From: a bacterium
Lineage (GTDB): Bacteria > Bdellovibrionota > UBA2428
Length of the DNA stretch: 64,000 nucleotides
Assembly (NCBI GenBank): GCA_009991595.1
Contig: JAACVK010000021.1
Coordinates: forward strand, 78,254 to 142,253
Direction of reading: 5' to 3'
Below, piece after piece: positions 26,867-34,743 of the stretch; position 1 is the stretch's first letter, and every line of letters begins with the position of its first letter. The notes under the pieces are model-generated. The model was given only the letters and a program-made list of their open reading frames with translations, searched no databases and was not told the origin of the DNA. The position numbers were made by a program, and so were the translations under genes.

Positions 26867-28141
26867 CTATCTTTTCACCGCGGATTGAAAGGTTTCTGGA
26901 AACTTCCGCTTGAGCACCAAAACGAGCAAAACTCCTGGAAGAGCAATCACCGAACAAAACACAAAAAATGGTGCGTAGCTTATCTTCTCAACCAAAACAC
27001 CTGCGTATCCAGCAAACAAAGTTCGACTAATGGAAGCAAGGCTAGCGAATAAGGCGTATTGAGCCGCCGTAAAGTTTTTATTAGTTAAATGCCCCATAAA
27101 AGCGACCAATGCGGCAGTCCCCATTCCGGCGCTTAAGTCCTCGATGGCAACAACAAAACTAAGAGCTGGAATAGAGGCTCCTGTCATAGATAAGATCCCA
27201 AACAGCGCAGTGGATACAGATTGAAAAATTCCAAATATTAAAAGCGCCCAAAAATAGCCCAATCTAAAGAGAACAATGCCTCCCAAGAATAAGCCGACTA
27301 AAGTTGAAACAAAGCCAACCCCAGAAGTAACCTCAGCGATGATCTTATTAGAAAAGCCAAGGTCTACATAAAACGGACTCAGCATGGAGCCCCCCATGGC
27401 ATCGCCTAACTTGTAGAACAAAATAAAAAAGAACACATAAGCAGCACCGGGCCGCCGGAAGAAATCAACAAAAGGCTCGATGATAAAGCTAGACAGCGAT
27501 TTCTTTTCTAGATCTTGAGAAACTGGAGCTTTATCGGCCCACAAACTAGCAAACAGCCCCACCCCCATACAAAAAACTAAAATCCAAAAACTCTGTTGAA
27601 AACTTAGCCCCAGAGTATCCTTATCAACGGTCCACAAAGCAAAGCCGGAAGCAACCAACATTCCTATACGATAACCATAAACACTCAAGGCAGCCCCCAC
27701 GCCTAGCTCTTCATCCGAGAGAATCTCTCGTCGATAGGCATCAACAGCAATGTCTTGAGTTGCTGAAAAAAAACAGAGAACCAAGGTAACAATTGCGATG
27801 TAAGTCAAAGAAACTTTTGGGTCAGCAAAAGTCATACTAGCAAAACCCGTCATCAATCCGAGTTGAGTTAGAATCATCCAACTTCGGCGACGCCCAAGCT
27901 TTGTTAGACTAAACTTATCGAGCAAAAAAGCCCACGCAAAATTAAAAGAGTAAAATGTGGTAATCCAAGAAAAGAATCCTATTGTCGATAACTCAATGCC
28001 TTCTCGTCTAAGCCAAATTTTTAAGGTCTTGTAAAAGACCATAATTGGCAAACCACTGGAAAACCCCAACAGAAATACGATTAGCATTCTCTTAGATTTC
28101 AAGGCCCGCAACAATTCCCCAAAGCTCTGTTTTTCGCTCAT
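26867..28141 (-). CDS. AmpG-like MFS permease (muropeptide transporter family)
   Basis: 424 residues with about 12 TM helices. LLGFSSGLPIMVFYKTLKIW at 18-37, the loop LLDKFSLTKLGRRRSWM near 73-89 and SATQDIAVDAYRREILSDEE near 125-144 match the AmpG family, which imports anhydro-muropeptides from the periplasm in peptidoglycan recycling. In a predator it could also recover prey wall fragments (inference). ATG 28141 has no Shine-Dalgarno; CATACT 7 nt upstream could be a -10 box of a leaderless message. Confidence 0.82.
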   Translation of the reverse strand: MSEKQSFGELLRALKSKRMLIVFLLGFSSGLPIMVFYKTLKIWLRREGIELSTIGFFSWITTFYSFNFAWAFLLDKFSLTKLGRRRSWMILTQLGLMTGFASMTFADPKVSLTYIAIVTLVLCFFSATQDIAVDAYRREILSDEELGVGAALSVYGYRIGMLVASGFALWTVDKDTLGLSFQQSFWILVFCMGVGLFASLWADKAPVSQDLEKKSLSSFIIEPFVDFFRRPGAAYVFFFILFYKLGDAMGGSMLSPFYVDLGFSNKIIAEVTSGVGFVSTLVGLFLGGIVLFRLGYFWALLIFGIFQSVSTALFGILSMTGASIPALSFVVAIEDLSAGMGTAALVAFMGHLTNKNFTAAQYALFASLASISRTLFAGYAGVLVEKISYAPFFVFCSVIALPGVLLVLVLKRKFPETFQSAVKR

Positions 28142-28227
28142 GGTGTTTAGTATGAATGCATAAACGCCATACTTCCAGACATAGGTAAGTGTTTTTAGGT
28201 AATTTTCCTTTAGAGTTATGACATTGG

Positions 28228-28301
28228 AGAGCTAGAGGGCTTGCACCTCTCCCCGTGCTCGCTTTGCTGCACTAAGGTCGAAACGCAATCCCTCTAGCTC
28301 T
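28228..28301. repeat. Structured palindromic element (possible dispersed repeat or RNA)
   Basis: Perfect 12-bp arms AGAGCTAGAGGG (28228-28239) and CCCTCTAGCTCT (28290-28301). After a single mismatch the stem continues with TTGC/GCAA (28241-28244 with 28285-28288), then ACCT/AGGT and GTGC/GCAC nested inside. It lies in the 231-bp gap between phoX and the ampG-like gene, both on the minus strand. No T-run follows on either strand. It does not fold as a tRNA cloverleaf. Confidence 0.5.
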
Positions 28302-28372
28302 ACGAATCCACACATCTTACTGAAAACGAGTCGTATTCACTTTAAATCTGATAAGAGGATAGCATTTCCCAA

Positions 28373-29971
28373 CTAAGAAATAAGTTTTTCTATCAAAGGA
28401 CCTGATATTCGAACAACACTTGGCTTAGGAATGTTCTTTCCTCCAAAAGGCCAATGGCTGCTTAGCCGATCTAAGCCCTGAGAACCGCTTCCAGGATGCT
28501 GAACCGAAACATAGATAGCTTTTTTCGAAGGACAAAAGCAAGGCCCAGTGAGTTCTGCATCAGGCGGAGCTGAGGCTATCTGAAAAACCCTACCTGCATC
28601 CAATCCAGAAGTGGGAACCACAAACAAGCCATTCCTTCTTGCGCTTGAATAAGGGCCCTTGCCCATAAGTTTTTCTGACACGTCATTGGTGACCCAAAGG
28701 TTACCCTTACTATCAAAGGCTACGTTATCGGGACAAAGCAAGCCTGAGGCCGAGCCTCCACTCACAAAAGTAGAAAACTTAAACTCTTCTGATTTGTGAT
28801 CTCCGTTAGCGGGCACAAGCTTAGCTATTGAGCCATAAAAACGAAGTGCTTTCGCATTTCCAGTCAGCGAAACAAAGACAGAATTGTCTTTTGGATTAAC
28901 CGCAATTCCCTCCGGTCTATCCAAAGGCGTGCCCCCAACAAGTCGAGCCGCTTCGCGAGCGTAAATCATAACCTCTAATTGACTAGCAAAAGCTTCCTTT
29001 AGCTTTTTTGATTTTTCTCTTAGTAAAGGAATCCACTTTTCATTCTTAGTATCGGCCACAAACAAGGTTCCGGAATCGAGATTCGTTTTTGAATCAGAAA
29101 CAAACTTAAAAATACAAGCGTCTTCTCGATCATCGCCCATATAGACGACTGGCGTGCCATCTTTGGCTCGAACGACAAAAGCGCCTTCGTGCAAAAAACG
29201 ACCCATGGAGGTGTGCTTCTTAGCCTTCCCCGTCATTGGGTCTACTTCTACAACCCAACCATAATGCTCTGGCTGAAACTTAAAATGCTTGGTCCAACCA
29301 TAACTATCTTCTTCCTTTTGAAACTTTCCATTCTCGAGCGCGTAATCTCCAACACAATCATCGTAATTTTCTTCGCAAGTTAAGAAAGTTTTCCATGGAG
29401 TAACCCCTCCAGAGCAATTGGCCAAGGTGCCTTCTGCAACGTTAGAGCCTTTGACCTTAACGTTGGCCGCAAAGGGTATCTTAGAAAACGAATCGATACG
29501 CTTGTTGAGGCGGTGCCCTTTAACCGGGTTAAACTTGCCTTCCTTGTCTTTTTCAAAAACCACAACAGATACGCCGACCTCTTGGCGCTCTTTCTTTGCT
29601 TGCTCCAAAGTAGGTGAATTGCCCTTTCTTCCACTCACTAGCAAAGTGCTCACACTTTCATGATTAACCATGAAAACGCTTTGTGCGGAGGAAAGCGAAA
29701 TCTCACCGATAAAATCATTATTATATCCAAAGTGTCTGCCATCAGGAAAGATTTCATCCTCATAGCTCAGCACTCGCTCCCAAAGCACACCGGCCGCCGT
29801 GTGCAAAGTGTCTTTTGAATTTGCTAACGATCTACTCAGCCCATCAAAAGGACCGGACTCCGCCCAAAGTAGTCGAGACAGGCTCATTGGCATTAAAACC
29901 GCGGAACTAGCCACAAGACCGCTTTGACCCAAAAACTTTAAAAACTCTCTTCGACTCCACTCGTGCTTCAT
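28373..29971 (-). CDS. phoX: PhoX (DUF839) family phosphatase, Tat-exported
   Basis: 532 residues. The N terminus SRREFLKFLGQSGLVASSAV is a twin-arginine signal, so a folded metalloprotein is exported. The DUF839/PhoX pattern is visible: NCSGGVTPWKTFLTCEENYD near 180-200, HYGWVVEVDPMTGKA, GRFLHEGAFVV, VYMGDDREDACIFKFVSD near 275-292, RPEGIAVNPKD and LCPDNVAFDSKGNLWV near 410. These acidic residues coordinate Ca and Fe in PhoX alkaline phosphatases, which release phosphate from organic esters in the periplasm. PhoX is often phosphate-regulated, but no TTAAC pair was found before this gene. Confidence 0.88.
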   Translation of the reverse strand: MKHEWSRREFLKFLGQSGLVASSAVLMPMSLSRLLWAESGPFDGLSRSLANSKDTLHTAAGVLWERVLSYEDEIFPDGRHFGYNNDFIGEISLSSAQSVFMVNHESVSTLLVSGRKGNSPTLEQAKKERQEVGVSVVVFEKDKEGKFNPVKGHRLNKRIDSFSKIPFAANVKVKGSNVAEGTLANCSGGVTPWKTFLTCEENYDDCVGDYALENGKFQKEEDSYGWTKHFKFQPEHYGWVVEVDPMTGKAKKHTSMGRFLHEGAFVVRAKDGTPVVYMGDDREDACIFKFVSDSKTNLDSGTLFVADTKNEKWIPLLREKSKKLKEAFASQLEVMIYAREAARLVGGTPLDRPEGIAVNPKDNSVFVSLTGNAKALRFYGSIAKLVPANGDHKSEEFKFSTFVSGGSASGLLCPDNVAFDSKGNLWVTNDVSEKLMGKGPYSSARRNGLFVVPTSGLDAGRVFQIASAPPDAELTGPCFCPSKKAIYVSVQHPGSGSQGLDRLSSHWPFGGKNIPKPSVVRISGPLIEKLIS

Positions 29972-30083
29972 AAATAGTCTCGAATAGATAGCGCCAACAG
30001 AGCCGGTGGTATAGGTAGAATTTGATTAGATAACAGTTTCAGAAATAGGGACGTTGCCCCTCCAAAAAAGCCAATAAAAACGC

Positions 30084-30989
30084 TCAAAAAGTATCCTGGA
30101 ACCGAGAGGAGAGGCCGCGGAGCCAGGTGCGTTGTTTTTTGGCTAGCTGGCGGTGGGCGATAAGAACTTCTTGGCGGCATTCTTCAAAACTTGTTTGGCC
30201 TGCAAGGTGTCGGACGACTTGTTCGTAGCCGATGGTTTTTAAGCCCCAGCTTTCGTCAGAAAATTCTTTGCGAAGGTTTTTCACCTCTTCTATCCAGCCG
30301 CTCTCGAACATTTGGTCGATTCGAGTCAGGTAGTGGCTATCCGGCGCAACTTTAGTGGCATTTAGAACTAAGGTTTGAGTATCGCTATCGAAAGGAGCAT
30401 TGTTCGAATTTTTTAAGTCGGCCAAGGACAAACCTTGCCTTAAGATCAGATCAGCATAACGATGAACACGGTATTCGTCATTGGGATGAATCCACTCTCC
30501 AATATCAGGCTCTTTTTTTCTTAGTTGCTCAAAAACCTCTTCTAGCTTTTGAGCCATTAACTGCTGCAAGTAACTCTCATCACTAGCCGCTCCTGGGGCT
30601 GGTCCATCCACGAGCATTCTTTCATAGAAAAAACTGCCACCTACAAAAATAACAGGGTGACATGCTTCAAGAGCTTTTAAAACATCCTCCTTTAGAACCT
30701 TTAAATAATCCGACGCTGTTAAGCGCTCTCCACAGGAAACTAAATCCAAACCTAACCATTGATAATTTTCTCGCTCCGCCCCCGATGGTTTAGCCGAGCC
30801 AATGTCTAATTTCTGATACACAGCCACCGCATCAACACTCACAAGGATAGCTGGTTTCAAACCCTTTTCCACACAGGCATCAGCCAGACTTAAAGCTAAA
30901 GCCGTTTTACCCGAAGCCGTCGGCCCCAAGACAGAAAGAATTTTCTTTCCCGGCTGCCATTCTTGTTGGGTTGAAATTATTTCTCTCAC
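30084..30989 (-). CDS. miaA: tRNA dimethylallyltransferase MiaA
   Basis: MiaA adds a dimethylallyl group to N6 of A37 in tRNAs reading UNN codons. The P-loop VLGPTASGKTALALSLAD is at about 20-37, then SVDAVAVYQKLDIGSAKPSG (the D/S-x-x-Y-x-x-M/L-D-I-G motif) and, near residues 239-246, GLKTIGYEQ. 301 residues, normal length. GTG 30989 follows the mutL stop by 7 nt, so the two are an operon. MiaB at 54 kb performs the next modification step. Confidence 0.93.
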   Translation of the reverse strand: MREIISTQQEWQPGKKILSVLGPTASGKTALALSLADACVEKGLKPAILVSVDAVAVYQKLDIGSAKPSGAERENYQWLGLDLVSCGERLTASDYLKVLKEDVLKALEACHPVIFVGGSFFYERMLVDGPAPGAASDESYLQQLMAQKLEEVFEQLRKKEPDIGEWIHPNDEYRVHRYADLILRQGLSLADLKNSNNAPFDSDTQTLVLNATKVAPDSHYLTRIDQMFESGWIEEVKNLRKEFSDESWGLKTIGYEQVVRHLAGQTSFEECRQEVLIAHRQLAKKQRTWLRGLSSRFQDTF

Positions 30990-30996
30990 AAAAGAC

Positions 30997-32874
30997 CTAA
31001 CGATGAAACATGTCTTCGATCTGTTGATGGGACATCAAAATCCAAACGGGCCGACCATGAGGACAAAAAGCACCCCAGTCCACTGCATCCAAATCATGCA
31101 TGAGCGCTTTTATTTGTTCATGTTTCAAACGCTGCCCCCGCCGAATACTTCCATGACAAGCCAGGCTAGCTGCTATCTTAGATTCAATCTGCAATCTAAG
31201 AGCATCCAAACTAAGAGAGTCTTCGACTCGCTCAAAAAGATCTTCGAGCAATTCTTCCCACTTAATTTTTCGATCGCTTTCAGGCAAAGCAATGAATTCA
31301 ATTTCATCGTCTTTCAGGTGGTCAATGTCAGAACACTCAAAAGCAAAGGTTTCTAAAACTTCAACCAGCTCGTCGCGATAGTCACTCACGGCCATTGGCA
31401 ACTTTATTTTAATAGGCAAAAGCAAAGGCTTCGGCCGAAGCAAATCCTGTTCTTCTAGTATTCGCTCGTAATTGATACGCTCATGAGCTGCGTGTTGATC
31501 CACCAAAACAAGTCCATGCTTGGACTCCAACACCAACCAACTAGCACCCGCTTCCCCAACAATATTTAACTCTGCAAACTTAAACGGGGGAGCCGATATA
31601 TTCCTTCTCTCAGGCACGGCTACCGCTCGCCTACCTTCGATAGGCCACATAAGCTCTTCTCTTTCATACGAGGCATCGTCTTGGGACTCTTCTTCTTTTT
31701 GAAGGTTTGAAAAGTTTGAATCGCGATCAAAAATAGAGTCTTGTGAAGCTTGTCTGCGATTAGCCAGAGCCTCTTGAAAGACATTACTTCCTATATTCTT
31801 CAGCAAACCTGACTGAGTCGGCATGTTCACAAAGCCCGAATCGGTAGGCATCGTTTTTAAATCCAGATGAGGGCGCAAAACTCTATACGCTACAGAAGCC
31901 AAACTAAAGCCCTTTGGCCAACGAAGCTCTTTCTTTTGCGGGTGAATATTCACATCTACTAAACTTGGGTCAACGTGCGCATCAATCCACACAGCAGGAA
32001 AACAACCCACCTCTATCAAACCCGTATAAGCTTCACGTAAAGCATAACTCAGTCGTTTATCTTGCACATAGCGACCATTCACAAATAAATGAATGTTTTT
32101 TTGCGTGCGGTAAGAAACGGGAGCGCGAGCGGCAATCATCGAGATACGATCCACTTCGGGAACAGGTTTCTTAGAGAAAACCTCTACCAACTCGGCATCG
32201 TTGCCTAAAGAAAACAAAAATCGCTCTCGTGGAGACTGCGAAGGAAGTTTTTCCTGCTCCTTAAGCTCTCCTTTGGCATCGACAATGTGCCATTCAAATT
32301 CAATGCTAGGATTAGACAGCGCCAAGTTCCATAGAGCCTGAGAACAAGCCGAAGCTTCTGAACCAGCGCTCTTTAAAAACTTTCTACGAGCGGGGGTATT
32401 GTAGAACAATTCGCTGATCGAAATTTTAGTTCCGTTCTTTCGAGTAAAAGGAATAATCTTGTTCTCGTTATCATTGTAAGTTAACTGCCAGGCATCCGAA
32501 TCTCCACGAGCCTTGGTTTCAATGGAGATCTTGGCTACGGAACTTACCGCCGCTAAGGCCTCACCCCTAAACCCTAAGCTTAGAATATGATCAAGGTCGT
32601 CCTGGTTGCTAATCTTGCTAGTCGCGTGACGCTTTAAGCACAGGGCTAAGTCTGAATGGGACATCCCCACGCCATTGTCTTCAATTTCAATTAAGTCTAA
32701 GCCACCGGAGACAAGCATCACTCGAACCTTCGTGGCTTTTGCATCGATGGAATTTTCAACAAGCTCTTTAACAACCGAGGCTGGTCTGTCCACAACTTCG
32801 CCGGCGGCAATTCGGTGGACAGTGGCTTCGTCCAATACTTTGATAGACGAATGCTGGCTTGAAGAAATCGACAT
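30997..32874 (-). CDS. mutL: DNA mismatch repair protein MutL
   Basis: 625 residues from ATG 32874; a longer frame from 33009 has an unrelated N terminus. GHKL ATPase motifs are ELVENSIDA, DNGVGM and GFRGEALAA. The C-terminal domain carries DQHAAHERINYE, i.e. the DQHA-x2-E-x4-E endonuclease motif, plus ACHGSIR, CPHGRP and a terminal FHR. This is therefore the nicking type of MutL found in organisms without MutH, unlike E. coli MutL. MutS is not in the window. Upstream lies a 318-bp regulatory gap. Confidence 0.95.
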   Translation of the reverse strand: MSISSSQHSSIKVLDEATVHRIAAGEVVDRPASVVKELVENSIDAKATKVRVMLVSGGLDLIEIEDNGVGMSHSDLALCLKRHATSKISNQDDLDHILSLGFRGEALAAVSSVAKISIETKARGDSDAWQLTYNDNENKIIPFTRKNGTKISISELFYNTPARRKFLKSAGSEASACSQALWNLALSNPSIEFEWHIVDAKGELKEQEKLPSQSPRERFLFSLGNDAELVEVFSKKPVPEVDRISMIAARAPVSYRTQKNIHLFVNGRYVQDKRLSYALREAYTGLIEVGCFPAVWIDAHVDPSLVDVNIHPQKKELRWPKGFSLASVAYRVLRPHLDLKTMPTDSGFVNMPTQSGLLKNIGSNVFQEALANRRQASQDSIFDRDSNFSNLQKEEESQDDASYEREELMWPIEGRRAVAVPERRNISAPPFKFAELNIVGEAGASWLVLESKHGLVLVDQHAAHERINYERILEEQDLLRPKPLLLPIKIKLPMAVSDYRDELVEVLETFAFECSDIDHLKDDEIEFIALPESDRKIKWEELLEDLFERVEDSLSLDALRLQIESKIAASLACHGSIRRGQRLKHEQIKALMHDLDAVDWGAFCPHGRPVWILMSHQQIEDMFHR

Positions 32875-32954
32875 ACTTAGGGTGTAAAAAGCAATTACGC
32901 CCCTGTCCACTATTTCGCCACCCCGTTGACAAAAAAGGGCACTTTTAGAATTTC

Positions 32955-32970
32955 TTAACAATATCTTAAC
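32955..32970 (+). promoter_or_regulatory. TTAAC direct repeat, 11-bp spacing
   Basis: TTAAC at 32955-32959 and 32966-32970 (CTTAACAATATCTTAAC), with a weaker TTTAG at 32944. It points to the plus strand, towards the structured region at 32978-33045 and the secreted-protein gene at 33193. No strong -10 hexamer was recognised after it. Confidence 0.5.
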
Positions 32971-32977
32971 ATTAGCC

Positions 32978-33045
32978 AGTGTCGAACTTGACTGCACATG
33001 TGAAGACATCAGTCAGACAGGAAAATCGTCGATAAGTTCGACACT
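32978..33045 (+). ncRNA. Structured leader or small RNA candidate
   Basis: Perfect 12-bp arms AGTGTCGAACTT (32978-32989) and AAGTTCGACACT (33034-33045). They enclose a second stem GACTG/CAGTC (32990-32994 with 33010-33014) continued by ATGT/ACAT around a GAAG loop. It directly follows the TTAAC repeat. A weak CATAGGGCTATG hairpin and TTTTT follow near 33061-33093. Either a small RNA, a structured 5' leader or a large operator. Confidence 0.35.
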
Positions 33046-33109
33046 TGGTGCGCAAAACGTCATAGGGCTATGTGTCTGTTTTTAAAGCGATAAGCCGAAA
33101 ATTTTCAAT

Positions 33110-33125
33110 TGGCACGGCTTATGCA
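33110..33125 (+). promoter_or_regulatory. Sigma54 (RpoN) promoter
   Basis: TGGCACGGCTTATGCA: the -24 TGGCAC and -12 TGC elements have the exact sigma54 spacing (GG and GC 10 bp apart); the only deviation is A instead of T at the first -12 base. It would start transcription near 33136, about 57 nt before ATG 33193. Confidence 0.6.
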
Positions 33126-33192
33126 ACTTGTTGTGCGACCTCGATAGCGGAAGTGGCGCAGAAACAAAACGAATTTGGAAGTTGGTGTAGAT

Positions 33193-33774
33193 ATGGAATT
33201 AAAGCTTAAATGGACCCTCAACGGAATTGTGGCTCTAGTAATGAGCGTTGCACCCTGCGTGTTTGCTCAAAGCCAGGATGGCGCTCAAGAGCCTTCTCAA
33301 ATCAAAAGTCAACTCACTCTGGAAGACCTAGAAACAGTCTTAACCTCAAGCAGCTTCAAGGATGAAACACTGCAAGGACTGCGTCTTTCTGAACTTAGCC
33401 CAACTGCAAGGAAGCAGCTTTTGGCTAAAGTGAGCGTTCTCAAGGACGAGATGACAAAAAGAATCAAGGAAGTCGATTCTAAAAATGTGGAGCTTAAGGA
33501 AAAGCTTCGCGCCGAACGGAGAAGCATTCAGCAGGAGCGAATGCGCGTCTATGGCCCTATGGATGAACAAGCCAAGATGAAATTATTCTCCAACTTGCTA
33601 GACGAAGCTAACATCGACGCTATGGATAGCGGCGATCGCAGGCAGATTGAAAGCGAGTATCTTGTAACCATCACAACCAAAGATGTAGAGGACATGAAGT
33701 CCTTGAAAAGCATTGCCACGAAGAAGGCTAATCTTTGGACAGAACAAAACAGCAGAAGAATCGCTCAGAACTAA
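33193..33774 (+). CDS. Secreted coiled-coil protein of unknown function
   Basis: 193 residues from ATG 33193; TTG 33175 is an in-frame alternative. The signal peptide MELKLKWTLNGIVALVMSVA ends near VFAQ. The mature protein is charged and helical, with a coiled coil about 75-125 (LKDEMTKRIKEVDSKNVELK) and no recognisable enzymatic motif. A sigma54 promoter and a TTAAC operator lie upstream, suggesting conditional expression. The 3' end is convergent with the FHA-GGDEF gene, 8 bp away. Family not recognised. Confidence 0.7.
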   Translation: MELKLKWTLNGIVALVMSVAPCVFAQSQDGAQEPSQIKSQLTLEDLETVLTSSSFKDETLQGLRLSELSPTARKQLLAKVSVLKDEMTKRIKEVDSKNVELKEKLRAERRSIQQERMRVYGPMDEQAKMKLFSNLLDEANIDAMDSGDRRQIESEYLVTITTKDVEDMKSLKSIATKKANLWTEQNSRRIAQN

Positions 33775-33782
33775 GCAGCACT

Positions 33783-34727
33783 TTACTCAGGGGCCGTGAC
33801 TTTGTTGCGGCCATTTCGCTTAGACTTGTAAAGAAGCTTATCAACCGCTTCGATAAATTCCTCAGCATTCGTGTATTTAGGCTGCCAATCAGAGACTCCT
33901 AAAGAGGAAGTCACAGGAATTTTCTTATCTTGAAAGTTAAAGGAATGTTCCTCGATGGTGAGGCGAATTCTCTCGGCAATGCCGGCCGCAACATCAAGAG
34001 GACTATCCGGAAGAGTCACAACAAACTCTTCTCCCCCAAAACGACCAATGACATCTTCGCTACGAACCAACTCTTTAATCAAAGCACAAAGTTCTTTTAG
34101 GATAAAATCTCCCGCAATGTGTCCATAGGTATCGTTAATCTTTTTAAAATGATCAATGTCTAACATGATCAAACAAAGAGAATAACCGGTTCGTGCGATG
34201 TCGATAGAGGAATCTAAAGACTTTAAAACATGCCCTTTATTAAAAACCCCAGTGAGCGGATCCCGAGTTCCTTGGGTGTGCAAGGACTCCGTGAATTTTG
34301 CATCCAACTTCGAATCTACAAAACGAAGAACCGTGCTACCCACTTTGACAAGATCTCCGGCCTGAAGAACGGCGGGTCTTTCAATTTTGTCTTTATTTAA
34401 ATGAGTTCCATTTGTAGAATTTGTGTCTTCCAAAATTACGGAAGAATCTGAAACTCGAATCACAGCATGAAAACCACTCACAGCCCGTTGATTCAACGAA
34501 ATATCACAGTTGGGGTGACGGCCGATGGTAAAATCCCCGTTCTGAAGATTAAAAACTTCCCCCATGTTCTCGCCTTGCATAACAATCATGGCTGGCTGTT
34601 TTTTAGCAGCTTCGTCTAGGAGTTCTTGAACATTGGCATTGGGCGAAGTCTCAACGGCCGTTTTGGTCGCCGTCTGATCAGAGTCCTTGTTTTTCCATAC
34701 TGGGTTTTTAGGTTTTTTTGCGCTCAT
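33783..34727 (-). CDS. FHA-domain diguanylate cyclase (DgcB-like)
   Basis: 314 residues. A flexible Lys/Thr/Asn-rich N-terminal tail (1-45) is followed by an FHA domain (about 48-140; FTIGRHPNCDISLNQRAVSG and DTNSTNGTHLN). The GGDEF domain (about 152-314) has LDIDHFKKINDTYGHIAGD and GRFGGEEFVV. GGEEF is an active-site variant compatible with c-di-GMP synthesis, and RSED five residues before it is an inhibitory I-site. The layout is that of Bdellovibrio bacteriovorus DgcB, a cyclase needed for prey invasion whose FHA domain senses a phosphothreonine in its own tail. Thr residues in TATKTAVET are candidates for the same here (inference). Confidence 0.9.
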   Translation of the reverse strand: MSAKKPKNPVWKNKDSDQTATKTAVETSPNANVQELLDEAAKKQPAMIVMQGENMGEVFNLQNGDFTIGRHPNCDISLNQRAVSGFHAVIRVSDSSVILEDTNSTNGTHLNKDKIERPAVLQAGDLVKVGSTVLRFVDSKLDAKFTESLHTQGTRDPLTGVFNKGHVLKSLDSSIDIARTGYSLCLIMLDIDHFKKINDTYGHIAGDFILKELCALIKELVRSEDVIGRFGGEEFVVTLPDSPLDVAAGIAERIRLTIEEHSFNFQDKKIPVTSSLGVSDWQPKYTNAEEFIEAVDKLLYKSKRNGRNKVTAPE

Positions 34728-34743
34728 CTGACCTCTATCATTA

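Noticed and set aside
28228..28301. tRNA gene suspected from the stem and GGTCGAAAC
   Set aside because: No cloverleaf, no anticodon arm of 5 bp with 7-nt loop, and the 12-bp stem is too long for an acceptor.
32875..33009. Upstream extension of MutL by 45 residues
   Set aside because: The extension lacks similarity to MutL, crosses the regulatory gap and is not needed; the domain starts normally from ATG 32874.
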